Origin: Bog-793 sp963803025
Lineage (GTDB): Bacteria; Actinomycetota; Acidimicrobiia; Acidimicrobiales; Bog-793
Assembly (NCBI GenBank): GCA_963803025.1
Contig: CAWDKZ010000020.1
Coordinates: forward strand, 186,001 to 250,000
Reading direction: 5' to 3'
DNA: 64,000 bases
In this document: piece after piece, positions 33,979 to 42,941 of the stretch
Layout: each line of letters opens with the position of its first letter
Position numbering within the stretch: position 1 is the first letter of the stretch
Translations under genes and position numbers: made by a program
Notes under the pieces: generated by a model
The model's input: only the letters and a program-made list of their open reading frames with translations
Databases searched by the model: none
Told to the model about the DNA's origin: nothing

Positions 33979-35472
33979 ATGGCCAACGGTGTGGACATGG
34001 GCTCCGGCCCGCCGGGAGGCGGGTCGTCGATGTCCGGCGACGAGGTCGCTGAGGGGTATAGCGCCTTCAAACTCGAACAGCGGGGCATCGAGCACGTCGC
34101 GGACGCCGACCGGCGGCTGCGCCCCGGGGGCCTGTTCTGGATGTGGGCCGGCGGGATCTGGAACGTCGAGTTCCTCGTCTACGGCGCTCTGATCGTCGCC
34201 TTCGGGCTGACGTTCTGGCAGGCCGTCTTCGCGATCCTCCTCGGGAACGTCGTCTACGTCTTCCTCGGCGCGGCGAGCCTTGCCGGGCCGAGGTCGGGGA
34301 CGACGACTTTCATGGTGAGCCGCGCGGCCTTCGGGCGAAACGGCAACCGCGCGCCGTCGTTGTTCAACTGGATCACCCAGGTCGGCTTCGAGGTCGAAGG
34401 TCTCGTGATCGCGGTCTTGGTTGCCGTGGCGATGTTCAGCCACGAGGGGATCCACCTCAACGACACCGGCAAGACGATCGCGATCATCATCGCTGTCCTC
34501 ATCCAGTTCGTCGTGCCGTTCCTCGGGCACACGACGATCACCAAAGTGCTGCGCTACCTGTCGTTCGTGTTCGTCGTGGTCTTCGCCATCATGGCGTGCC
34601 TGGTCCTTCCCCACGTTCACCTGTCCGACCTGCACGCGCACGGCACGGACTCGTGGTGGCTGTGGACCACCGGGCTCGTGCTCGTCGTCTCGGCAGGGGG
34701 TCTCGGCTGGACCGAGAACGCGGCGGACTACTCCCGCTACCTGCCGGCTGACACCTCCCCGGCGAAGACGTTCTGGGCCGCGACGCTCGGCGGGGCCATC
34801 CCGTCGATCTTGCTCGAGCTCCTCGGTGCCTGCGCCTACCTCGTCAGCACGTCGCTCCAGAGCAACATCTACGGCCCCGGTGCCGCCGCCGCTCTTCCGA
34901 CGGCGTTCGCCAGCTGGTTCTTCTGGCCGTTCCTGATCCTGGCGCTGCCGCAGCTGTTCGCGATCAACACGCTCGACATGTACTCCTCGGGGGTCACCCT
35001 CCAGGCGCTCGGCCTCCCGGCCAAGCGGTGGGTCTGCGTCGTCATCGACACCATCATCTCCGGTGGCGTGACGGCCCTCGTGATCTTCAAGGGGAACTTC
35101 TACACGGATCTTGCCGGGTTCCTCGACTACATCGTCGTCTGGCTCGGTGCGTGGTTCGGCGTCTACATCGTCGACTACTGGCTCCGGCGCGGCCGCTACG
35201 AGTTCAAGTCGTTGGCCGCCAAGCACGGTGGTTTGTACTGGCGTGACGGCGGCTTCAACTGGAAGGCGCTGCTCTCGCTGGCAGCTGGAATGTTCGCGGC
35301 GATGATGTGGATCGACGCAGCGTTCTACACGCCCTCGTACTCCTCGCCGTTGTCGAACTGGACCCACGGTGCCGACTTCAGCTGGGCCTTCGGGCTGATC
35401 GTCAGCGCGGTCGTCTACTTCGTGCTGTCGTTCCGTTCGGTCCCGAGGGAGATCGCAAAGCAGTCCTCCTAG
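33979..35472 (+). CDS. NCS1-family purine/pyrimidine permease
   Basis: A 497-residue membrane transporter of the nucleobase:cation symporter-1 (codB/Fur) family with about twelve spans. Conserved signs are the N-terminal cytoplasmic stretch before FWMWAGGIWNVEFL, GPRSGTTTFMVSRAAFGRNGN in the first loop and ENAADYSRYLP in the middle. The ATG at 33979 has AGGGAGGT upstream. It heads the plus-strand purine genes and is followed by a strong terminator, so it may be transcribed separately from the PLP genes. Substrate within the purine/allantoin/hydantoin range is inferred. Confidence 0.93.
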   Translation: MANGVDMGSGPPGGGSSMSGDEVAEGYSAFKLEQRGIEHVADADRRLRPGGLFWMWAGGIWNVEFLVYGALIVAFGLTFWQAVFAILLGNVVYVFLGAASLAGPRSGTTTFMVSRAAFGRNGNRAPSLFNWITQVGFEVEGLVIAVLVAVAMFSHEGIHLNDTGKTIAIIIAVLIQFVVPFLGHTTITKVLRYLSFVFVVVFAIMACLVLPHVHLSDLHAHGTDSWWLWTTGLVLVVSAGGLGWTENAADYSRYLPADTSPAKTFWAATLGGAIPSILLELLGACAYLVSTSLQSNIYGPGAAAALPTAFASWFFWPFLILALPQLFAINTLDMYSSGVTLQALGLPAKRWVCVVIDTIISGGVTALVIFKGNFYTDLAGFLDYIVVWLGAWFGVYIVDYWLRRGRYEFKSLAAKHGGLYWRDGGFNWKALLSLAAGMFAAMMWIDAAFYTPSYSSPLSNWTHGADFSWAFGLIVSAVVYFVLSFRSVPREIAKQSS

Positions 35473-35480
35473 GCAGAACA

Positions 35481-35515
35481 GCGGTGGCCCCCGCGCGTGG
35501 CGCGGGGGCCACCGC
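35481..35515 (+). terminator. GC-rich terminator after the NCS1 permease
   Basis: A perfect 15-base-pair stem (GCGGTGGCCCCCGCG at 35481-35495, complement at 35501-35515) with a five-base loop begins eight bases after the stop. No U-run follows, as is common for high-GC actinobacterial terminators. Confidence 0.8.
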
Positions 35516-35748
35516 CTGTCTGGCACGAGATTCGCGCCGCTGGGGCCACGTGGTCACTAGGGTGCGCGAGCGGGTGGTGCCCGGGGCGGGTCGCCGTCGC
35601 CGGGCGGGTCCTCGGTCGGGCGCGACGCCCGGCCGAAGTCGTCGGACAAGACAGATGAGCGGAGCAGTCGAAGGAGGCTCGGGGACCTCAAGTCCGGCTG
35701 GCAGCGACGATGGGGCCGTCGCGATCCAATAAAGACGGAGGAGTGCAG

Positions 35749-37245
35749 GTGCGGACCTTGGGACGCGAAGACGACATCGTCGACGAGGCGGTGTACGGCC
35801 GCACCGTCGAGCGCTTCCGGGAACGCCAGATCCTGTTGCCGACCTTCGCCGAGCTCGCCGAGCCGAGCCTGATCCCCGCTCCCGTCCGCCGGGCGCTCGG
35901 AGCGGTGGCGCCGGACGAGGCCAGTCCCCTCAACCTGTTCCGCGTGCACTGGTACAACGACGCCGGTCGCACGTCGCAGGCGACCGTGCCAGGACACGTG
36001 GTGCTGCCGAGCGAGCTCACCGGCGTCGACGCCCGCATCGTCGTGGCTTTCGGCGACCGCTTCCCGATGATCCGCGCCCACAAGGTGCTCGCCGCTTATG
36101 GCTGCCTTGTGCCACGGGTCGTCACCGGGCAGTTCGACCCCACGACGCACCGGGCGGTGTGGCCCTCCACGGGCAACTACTGCCGCGGCGGGGTGGCGAT
36201 CTCACGTCTCATGAGCTGTCGCGGCGTCGCCGTGCTGCCGGAGGGGATGAGCCGGGAGCGTTTCGCCTGGCTCGAGGACTGGGTCGCCGATCCGGCGGAC
36301 GTGATCGCGACGCCCGGCACCGAGAGCAACGTGAAGGAGATCTACGACAGATGCGCCGAGCTGTCGCGTGACCCGGCGAACGTCATCTTCAACCAGTTCG
36401 CCGAGTTCGGGAACCACCTGGTTCACTACCGGTGCACCGGGTCCGCGCTCGGCGCCGTCTTTGACGAGATGCTGGCAGCCGAACCCTCGCTGCGGCTCAC
36501 CGCCTTCGTCTCCGCCTCGGGCTCGGCGGGGACCCTGGGCGCGGGGGACTACCTGAAAGAGACGCAGGGGGCGCGCATCGTCGCCGTCGAGGCGCTCGAG
36601 TGCCCGACGATGCTCTACAACGGGTTCGGCGAGCACAACATCCAGGGGATCGGCGACAAGCACATCCCGTTCATCCACAACGTGTACAACACCGACATCG
36701 TGACGGCGGTCTCCGACCGCGCGACCGACCACCTCGCTGTGGTCTTTGGCTCGGCGGAGGGCAGGGCGTACCTCGCCCGGCGGCGCCGGGTGCCGCCCGA
36801 GGTGCTCGAGACTCTCGACGAGTTCGGCCTCTCGAGCATCTGCAACGTCCTCGCCGCCGTGAAGACCGCCAAGTACCTGGGACTCGGTGCCGACGACGTC
36901 GTGATGACGGTCGCCACCGACGGCGCCGAGATGTACGCGAGCGAGCGGCAGCGGATCGTTGCGCGGGATTTCGCCTCGGGCTTCGACGAGCGCTCCGCCG
37001 CCGAAGCGTTCGGCCGCTTCATGCTCGGTGCCGGGACCGACCACCTCCTGGAGACGACGGCCGTCGACCGGCAGCGCATCTTCAACCTCGGTTACTTCAC
37101 GTGGGTGGAGCAGCAGGGGGTCGGAATCGACGAGTTCAACGCCCGGCGGGAGCAGTCCTGGTGGCGGGATCTGCGGACCGAGCTGCCGCGCTGGGACGAG
37201 CTCATCCGCGCCTTCAACGGCCGCACCGGGGTCGCCGTCTCTTGA
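35749..37245 (+). CDS. PLP-dependent cysteine synthase-like enzyme (first of pair)
   Basis: A 498-residue fold-type II PLP protein. MIRAHKVLAAYG carries the likely Schiff-base lysine, and PSTGNYCRGGVAISRL the phosphate/substrate loop equivalent to SSGN in cysteine synthases. SASGSAGTLGAG is the glycine-rich PLP phosphate-binding region. The start is the GTG at 35749, five bases after GGAGGAG; the in-frame ATG at 35710 lacks one. It leads the run PLP1-PLP2-ssnA-LLM-carbamoyltransferases-carbamate kinase. An ammonia-lyase or beta-elimination role in amino-acid products of purine breakdown (as with YgeX in E. coli) is inferred, but it is not a YgeX orthologue by visible motifs. Confidence 0.8.
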   Translation: MRTLGREDDIVDEAVYGRTVERFRERQILLPTFAELAEPSLIPAPVRRALGAVAPDEASPLNLFRVHWYNDAGRTSQATVPGHVVLPSELTGVDARIVVAFGDRFPMIRAHKVLAAYGCLVPRVVTGQFDPTTHRAVWPSTGNYCRGGVAISRLMSCRGVAVLPEGMSRERFAWLEDWVADPADVIATPGTESNVKEIYDRCAELSRDPANVIFNQFAEFGNHLVHYRCTGSALGAVFDEMLAAEPSLRLTAFVSASGSAGTLGAGDYLKETQGARIVAVEALECPTMLYNGFGEHNIQGIGDKHIPFIHNVYNTDIVTAVSDRATDHLAVVFGSAEGRAYLARRRRVPPEVLETLDEFGLSSICNVLAAVKTAKYLGLGADDVVMTVATDGAEMYASERQRIVARDFASGFDERSAAEAFGRFMLGAGTDHLLETTAVDRQRIFNLGYFTWVEQQGVGIDEFNARREQSWWRDLRTELPRWDELIRAFNGRTGVAVS

Positions 37246-38594
37246 GCGCGCCCGCGAGCACGCTTTCCTGCGCCGGCTGCGGCGCCTCGCCGGGGGAGCG
37301 GGACCCGTACCCCTTCCGTTGCCCGAACCACGCCGAGGGCGACGTCGACCACGTCCTCACCCGGGTGCTGGCGACCGACCAGGTGCGATTCCCGGAGGCG
37401 GAGGCAGACGACCCGTGCCCGTTCGTCGGCTACCGGGGGCTCCTCCACAGCTACCACCGTGCCCGCGCGGGTGGGATGAGCGACGGGGACTTCGTCGATC
37501 TCGTGCGACGCCTCGACGCGGCGGTCACCCGGGTCGACGGCCACGGCTTCGCGGTGACTCCCTTCGGGCGGAGCGAGGTCCTGTCACGTGCCCTCGGCTT
37601 CGTCGAGTCGGGGGGCGTGTGGGTGAAGGACGAGACCGGAAACGTGGCCGGGTCGCACAAGGCGCGCCACCTGATGGGCGTGGCGCTGCACCTCGAGGTG
37701 GCGGAGATGCTCGGCCTCGCCCCCCTCGACCGGCACCCGACGCTCGCCGTCGCCAGCTGCGGGAACGCCGCGCTCGCCGCCGCGGTCGTCGCGGCCGCGG
37801 CCGGCCGGCGGCTGCGGGTCTTCGTGCCGGTCGACGCCGACGACCACGTCGTCGCGCGCCTCGGCGAGCTCGACGCCGACATCGTTGCCTGCGCGCGGAA
37901 CCCCGGCGAGCTGGCCGACCCGACGTATCTTCGCCTGCTCGCCGAGCTCGACGAGGGCGCCGTCGGCTTCACCTGCCAGGGGAACATCAACGGCCTGGCG
38001 ATCGAGGGAGGCGAGACCCTCGGCTACGAGCTCGTCTCGCAACTCGCATCGGACGGGCTGGGGCTCGACCACTTCGTCGTCCAGGTGGGCGGCGGCGCGC
38101 TCGCCAGCAGCTGCGTGCAGGCGTTCACCGAGGCGCGCGCCCTGGGGAAACTCGGGAGGATCCCGCGGGTCCACACGGTGCAGACGGTCGGGGCCCACCC
38201 GTTCGAGCGGGCGTTCCGCAAGGTGCAAGAGGACCTGGCGGGCAAGACGGATGTCGGAGCCGCCGACCGGGCGGTCCGTGCCGCCGCCAGGCGGCGGTCG
38301 GCCTACATGTGGCCCTGGGAAGCTGAGCCGCGAAGCGTCGCCGAGGGGATCCTCGACGACGAGACCTACGACTGGCTCGCCGTCGTGCGCGGGATGCTCG
38401 CGACGCACGGGGAGCCGGTCGTCGTCGGGGAGGACCGGCTCGTGTGGGCCCACGAACTCGGTCGGGAGGCGGGATTCCCGGTCAGCGCCACGGGCTCGGC
38501 CGGGCTCGCCGGACTGGCGCAGCTCGTCGAGTCGGGTGCCGTCCGGCGCGGCGAGCGGGTGGCGGTGCTCTTCACCGGGGTCGAGCGCTCGTGA
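37242..38594 (+). CDS. PLP-dependent threonine synthase-like enzyme (second of pair)
   Basis: A 450-residue fold-type II PLP enzyme. VKDETGNVAGSHKARHLMG has the PLP lysine, VASCGNAALA the substrate loop and FVVQVGGGALASS the phosphate-binding glycines. The N-terminus has a CAGC-type and FRCPNH pair that could bind zinc, as in some threonine synthases. The TTG at 37242 overlaps the previous stop (TTGA) and the 3' end overlaps ssnA by one base, so all three genes are coupled. Function is unknown; the two PLP genes may form one enzyme system. Confidence 0.78.
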   Translation: MSAPASTLSCAGCGASPGERDPYPFRCPNHAEGDVDHVLTRVLATDQVRFPEAEADDPCPFVGYRGLLHSYHRARAGGMSDGDFVDLVRRLDAAVTRVDGHGFAVTPFGRSEVLSRALGFVESGGVWVKDETGNVAGSHKARHLMGVALHLEVAEMLGLAPLDRHPTLAVASCGNAALAAAVVAAAAGRRLRVFVPVDADDHVVARLGELDADIVACARNPGELADPTYLRLLAELDEGAVGFTCQGNINGLAIEGGETLGYELVSQLASDGLGLDHFVVQVGGGALASSCVQAFTEARALGKLGRIPRVHTVQTVGAHPFERAFRKVQEDLAGKTDVGAADRAVRAAARRRSAYMWPWEAEPRSVAEGILDDETYDWLAVVRGMLATHGEPVVVGEDRLVWAHELGREAGFPVSATGSAGLAGLAQLVESGAVRRGERVAVLFTGVERS

Positions 38595-39952
38595 TGGCCC
38601 GGCAGACCCGCGCCAGCGCCGCCCCGGGCGTGGCCCTGTGCGGCGCATGGATCGCCGTGTCCCTCTCACCACCCGAAGTCGTGCGCGCCGATCTCGTTAT
38701 CGCCGACGGGCGCGTGCGCTGCCTCGGGGCGGTTCCCGACGGCATCCCGACCCGGGACTGCGGCGGAAGTTTGATCGTGCCGGGGAACGTCTGCGCCCAC
38801 CACCACCTCTACTCGGCGCTGTCAAGAGGCATGCCGTACGCGCTCGCGCCACCGGCCGATTTCACTGAGATCCTCCAGCGGATCTGGTGGCGGCTCGACC
38901 GCGCCCTCGACGAGGAGTCGGTACGCGCCTCGGCGATGCGGGGCGGTCTCGACGCCCTCCTCGCCGGCACGACGACGATCGTCGACCACCACGCCTCGCC
39001 GAACTTCATCGACGGGTCGCTCGACGTGATCGCCGAGGCGCTCGGTGGCCTGGGGGTGCGCTCGGTGCTCTGCTACGAGGTCACCGACCGGGACGGCCCG
39101 GAGCGCGCGACGGCCGGCCTCGAGGAGAACCGGCGGTTCGCTGGTCGCCCCCGGGACCTCGCGCGGGGCATGGTGGGCGCCCACGCCTCGTTCACGCTGT
39201 CCGACGGGACCCTCGAGCGCTGTGCCGGGGTGGCGGCCGAGGCCGGCGTCGGCGTGCACATCCACGTGGCCGAGGACGACATCGACGAGCGGGACAGCCT
39301 CCGCCGGGACGGCACGCGGGTGGCGATGCGCCTGCGCGACCGCGGGGTGCTGAACCAGGATGCCCTGCTCGCCCACTGCGTCAAAGTCGACGACGACGAG
39401 GCGCGGCTCATCGGATCGATCGGCGCGACGGTCGTGTGCAACCCGCGGTCGAACATGAACAACGGCGTCGGGCACTCACCGTTCAACCTGCGGGGCGGGA
39501 GGGTCACGCTGGGGACCGACGGCATCGGGGGCGACATGCTCGCCGAGTCCCAGGCCGGGTTCTTCCGCGCCAAGGAAGCCGACCGTGCCACGCCGCCGGA
39601 GTGGCCGCTCGCGCGCCTGGCCGAGGGCGCGCGCCTCGCCGGTCGATGCTTCGACGAGCCGCTGCTCGGTACGCTGCGGCCGGGCGCGCCGGCGGACCTC
39701 TGCGTCCTCGCCTACGACCCGCCGACGCCGATCAGCCCGGACAACCTCGCCGGGCACTGGGTCTTCGGGCTCGCCCCCGGCAGGGTCCGTGACGTCTACG
39801 TGGCCGGGGAGCTCGTGGTCGAGGAGGGCCGTTCGACCCGTGTCGACGAGGCCGCGGTCGCGGCCGACGAGGTCGGGGTCACGGCGCGGTTGTGGGGCCG
39901 ACTCGAGGCGACGCCGGCGCACCCCTACGATCCACGGAGGGAGGAGCGATGA
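38594..39952 (+). CDS. ssnA: SsnA-type amidohydrolase
   Basis: A 452-residue Atz/Trz-family amidohydrolase close in pattern to SsnA. HHHLYSALSRGMP carries the metal-binding histidines and the SsnA-like RIWWRLDRALDEESV follows. TTIVDHHASPNFIDGS and GTDGIGGDM are further family marks. The ATG at 38594 shares a base with the preceding TGA. In E. coli ssnA lies in the purine cluster near xdhD. It probably deaminates or hydrolyses a purine-derived ring; the exact substrate is not set by sequence. Confidence 0.9.
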   Translation: MARQTRASAAPGVALCGAWIAVSLSPPEVVRADLVIADGRVRCLGAVPDGIPTRDCGGSLIVPGNVCAHHHLYSALSRGMPYALAPPADFTEILQRIWWRLDRALDEESVRASAMRGGLDALLAGTTTIVDHHASPNFIDGSLDVIAEALGGLGVRSVLCYEVTDRDGPERATAGLEENRRFAGRPRDLARGMVGAHASFTLSDGTLERCAGVAAEAGVGVHIHVAEDDIDERDSLRRDGTRVAMRLRDRGVLNQDALLAHCVKVDDDEARLIGSIGATVVCNPRSNMNNGVGHSPFNLRGGRVTLGTDGIGGDMLAESQAGFFRAKEADRATPPEWPLARLAEGARLAGRCFDEPLLGTLRPGAPADLCVLAYDPPTPISPDNLAGHWVFGLAPGRVRDVYVAGELVVEEGRSTRVDEAAVAADEVGVTARLWGRLEATPAHPYDPRREER

Positions 39953-40938
39953 GGGTCGCCTTGTACCTGCAGGACATGCACCCGATCCGGGAGGGCATGG
40001 AGTACTCCCGCTACGCCGAGGAACGCGGTTTCGAGGCGGTCTGGCAGGCCGAGAGCCGGCTCGTGCGCGAGGCGACCGTGCCAATGGCCGCCTACGCCGC
40101 CGTGACGAGCCGGATCAAGGTCGCCTCCGGGGTCATCCCGATCTGGACGCGCAACGTCGGCCTGCTGGCCGCGACGTTCTCGACGCTCGACGAGCTCGCC
40201 CCGGGCCGGGTGATCCTCGGTCTCGGCGCCTGGTGGGAGCCGCTCGCCACGAAGGTGGGCGTCAACCGCACCCGGCCGCTCACCGCGATGCGCGAGGTCG
40301 TCGAGGCGACCCGCCGGCTCCTCGCCATGGAGCGCGTCACCTACCACGGCAGCTTCGTGCACCTCGACGACGTGGAGATCGACGTCGTCCACGGCGACCG
40401 CTCGCCGAGGCACGTGCCGATCTACGTCGGCGCGACGGGGATGCAGATGATGGAGCTCGCCGGCGAGGTCGCCGACGGGGTCGTGCTCAACTACATGGTG
40501 AGCCCCGAGTACAACCGGTCCGCGATGGAGCACCTCGCCGTCGGCGCGGCCCGCGCCGGGCGGTCCCTCGACGAGATCGACCGGCCCCAGCTCGTCGTGT
40601 GCTCGCTCGACCAGAACCGCGAGCTCGCCCTCGACCGGTCACGCGAGCTCCTCACCCAGTACCTCGGCCAGCAGCCCCACATCATGAAGGCGAGCGGGGT
40701 CGACCCGGCCCTCATCGAGGAGATCGGCAAGGTCCTCACCTGGCCGGCCGGGCCCGAGGAGATCCACCGGGCGATGCGTCTCGTGCCCGACGAGGCGGTC
40801 CAGATGATCACCGCCTCCGGGACCCCCGAGGAGTGCCGCGCCAAGGTCGACGAATACATCGCGACGGGTGCAACCTGCCCGATCCTGTACCCGCTCGGCA
40901 GCGACGTGCGGTTGATGATCGACACTTTCGGCTCGTGA
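39949..40938 (+). CDS. LLM-class F420/flavin-dependent oxidoreductase
   Basis: A 329-residue bacterial luciferase-like monooxygenase-fold protein, of the subgroup that usually uses coenzyme F420 in actinobacteria. Conserved parts are ERGFEAVWQAESR, RIKVASGVIPIWTRNV, APGRVILGLGAWWEP, VPIYVGATG and ASGTPEECRAKVDEYIATGA. The ATG overlaps the ssnA stop (ATGA) with GGAGGGAGGAG ahead. It sits inside the purine run, where E. coli has YgfK and no LLM. A reduction step on a purine intermediate is my inference; a flavin monooxygenase role is the alternative. Confidence 0.85.
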   Translation: MRVALYLQDMHPIREGMEYSRYAEERGFEAVWQAESRLVREATVPMAAYAAVTSRIKVASGVIPIWTRNVGLLAATFSTLDELAPGRVILGLGAWWEPLATKVGVNRTRPLTAMREVVEATRRLLAMERVTYHGSFVHLDDVEIDVVHGDRSPRHVPIYVGATGMQMMELAGEVADGVVLNYMVSPEYNRSAMEHLAVGAARAGRSLDEIDRPQLVVCSLDQNRELALDRSRELLTQYLGQQPHIMKASGVDPALIEEIGKVLTWPAGPEEIHRAMRLVPDEAVQMITASGTPEECRAKVDEYIATGATCPILYPLGSDVRLMIDTFGS

Positions 40939-40969
40939 CGGGCCTTCAATCACGGAAGGGCGGTACAAG

Positions 40970-41917
40970 ATGAGGAGCTTCGCCGGACGGGACATCCTCT
41001 CGCTCAAGGACTTCGAGCGCGACGAGTACTTCGAGGTCTTCCGGATCGCCGACGAGCTGAGGCCGTACGCGGAGCGGCGCGAGAACGGGGACCTGCTCGT
41101 CCACAAGACGCTGCTCACCGCCTTCTACCAGCCGAGCACCAGGACTAGGCTCGCCACCGAGGCGGCGATGCACCGGCTCGGCGGGCACGTCCTCGGGTTC
41201 TCCGACGCCAAGATGACCCGGGCCGGGGACTTCTATCAGGAGAGCATCAAGGACACCGTCCACATGCTCGAGTACTACGGCGACGTCATCGCGATGCGCC
41301 ACTTCGAGCAGGGCGCGCCGGCCGAGGCCGCGCGGTGGTCCTCGGTGCCGGTGATCAACTGCGGCGACGGCTGGGGGGAGCACCCCACCCAGGTGCTCAC
41401 CGACCTCTACACGATCTGGAAGGACAAGGGCACGCTCGACGGGCTGAACGTGCTCTGCGTGGGGGACATGCGGATGCGCACGATGCACTCGATCCTCTAC
41501 GCCGTGTCGCAGTTCGAGATGACGGCGTCGCTCGTCCACCCGCCGGAGATGTCGCTTACCCCTGAGTTCGCCGCCGAGCTTCAGGCGCGCAATGTCTCCT
41601 ACGCTGAGTGCGCAAGCGTCGAAGACGGACTTTCGGCGGCGGACGTCATCTACATGGAACCGGTCGTCCAGGCCGACTACACGAAGTCGCGGGAAGAGGT
41701 GGCGGAGCACGGGCTCACCCCGTCCGCCTACCGGGTGACCCGCGCCCTACTTGAAGAGAAGGCGAAGGCCGAGGCGATCGTCCTGCACTCGCTGCCGAGG
41801 ATGGACGAACTCTCGACCGACGTCGACGACACCGGCCACGCCCGCTACTGGATCGAGGCGTTCAACGGCGTGGTGATGCGCATGGCGCTGCTCGCCCTGG
41901 TCCTCGGGGCCGTCTAG
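40970..41917 (+). CDS. Aspartate-carbamoyltransferase-like protein with altered loop
   Basis: A 315-residue ATCase/OTCase-fold protein. The carbamoyl-phosphate site PSTRTR and the HPTQVLTDLYTI helix are intact, and the ending LPRMDELSTDVDDTGHARY is ATCase-like. The mobile Ser-Lys-Gly-Glu loop of true ATCases is replaced by AGDFYQESIKDT, so aspartate specificity is doubtful. Catabolic use, phosphorolysing a carbamoyl product to carbamoyl phosphate for the kinase two genes on, is likely given the run of genes. Good ribosome site upstream. Confidence 0.85.
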   Translation: MRSFAGRDILSLKDFERDEYFEVFRIADELRPYAERRENGDLLVHKTLLTAFYQPSTRTRLATEAAMHRLGGHVLGFSDAKMTRAGDFYQESIKDTVHMLEYYGDVIAMRHFEQGAPAEAARWSSVPVINCGDGWGEHPTQVLTDLYTIWKDKGTLDGLNVLCVGDMRMRTMHSILYAVSQFEMTASLVHPPEMSLTPEFAAELQARNVSYAECASVEDGLSAADVIYMEPVVQADYTKSREEVAEHGLTPSAYRVTRALLEEKAKAEAIVLHSLPRMDELSTDVDDTGHARYWIEAFNGVVMRMALLALVLGAV

Positions 41918-41951
41918 CTCAGGGAAACGGAGTAGTCGGAGGAGAGAAACG

Positions 41952-42929
41952 ATGCAGACAGGTCTCCGGGGTCGAGACGTCATCGACTTTTGCGAGTGGA
42001 CGAAGGACGAGCTCGACACCGTCCTTGATGTGGCGTTCGAGCTGAAGCGCGATCGAGCGCTCGGGCGGCCGCATCCGCTCTTGCGGGACAAGGTCCTCGC
42101 GATGCTGTTCTTTTTCCCGAGCACGCGGACGCGGGCCTCGTTCGAGGCCGGCATGGCGCAGCTCGGAGGACACGCCCAGTTCATCGAGAGTCGCACGACC
42201 CAGATCGCTCACGGCGACACCGCCAAGGAGATCGGCGAGATCCTCGGGCGCTACAACGACGGCATCGCCATCCGCCACGTCGACTGGCAGGTCGGCAACG
42301 CCTACCTGCGCCAGGTCGCCGAGGCGAGCCGGGTGCCCGTGCTCAACATGCAGTGCGACGTCTACCACCCGCACCAGGCGCTGGCGGATCTGATGACGAT
42401 CATCGAGCGCTTCGGCGATCTCCGGGGTCGCACGGTGACGATCAGCTGGGCCTGCGCCGCGAGCTACCAAAAGCCGATCAGCGTCCCCCAGAGCCTCGCG
42501 CTTCTGCTCCCGCGCTTCGGCGTCAACGTCCGGCTCGTCCACCCTCCGGAGTTCGGGCTCATGCCAGAAATCGTCGAGCAGGCCAAAGACGAGGCGCACC
42601 GGGCGCACGCCTCCTTCGAGGTGTCGCACGACTTCGACGAGGGCATGCGGGATACCGACGTCATCTACGCCAAGAGCTGGGGAGCGCTCCTGTCGACGAC
42701 GGACGAGGCCGAAGGGGCGAAGCTCACGGCCCGCTACAGCGACTGGATCACCGATGCGCGCCGGCTCGGCCTGGCGCACGAGGACGCGATCTACATGCAT
42801 CCGCTGCCGGCGGATCGAGGCGTCGAGGTGACCGACGAGGTGATCGACGGAGCGCACTCCGTCGTCTACGACCAGGCCGAGAACCGCCTGCACGGCCAGA
42901 AGGCCGTGATGGCGCTGACGATGCGCTGA
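41952..42929 (+). CDS. ygeW: YgeW-type carbamoyltransferase
   Basis: A 325-residue knotted-type carbamoyltransferase close to E. coli YgeW. Matching segments are FPSTRTRASFE, TQIAHGDTAKEI, GNAYLRQV, MQCDVYHPHQALADL, SYQKPISVPQ, DTDVIYAKSW and IYMHPLPAD. YgeW's own substrate is not settled; in purine degraders it is thought to release carbamoyl phosphate. It is followed by carbamate kinase after 12 bases, which would convert that carbamoyl phosphate to ATP. Confidence 0.9.
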   Translation: MQTGLRGRDVIDFCEWTKDELDTVLDVAFELKRDRALGRPHPLLRDKVLAMLFFFPSTRTRASFEAGMAQLGGHAQFIESRTTQIAHGDTAKEIGEILGRYNDGIAIRHVDWQVGNAYLRQVAEASRVPVLNMQCDVYHPHQALADLMTIIERFGDLRGRTVTISWACAASYQKPISVPQSLALLLPRFGVNVRLVHPPEFGLMPEIVEQAKDEAHRAHASFEVSHDFDEGMRDTDVIYAKSWGALLSTTDEAEGAKLTARYSDWITDARRLGLAHEDAIYMHPLPADRGVEVTDEVIDGAHSVVYDQAENRLHGQKAVMALTMR

Positions 42930-42941
42930 AGGTCTGCGGGG

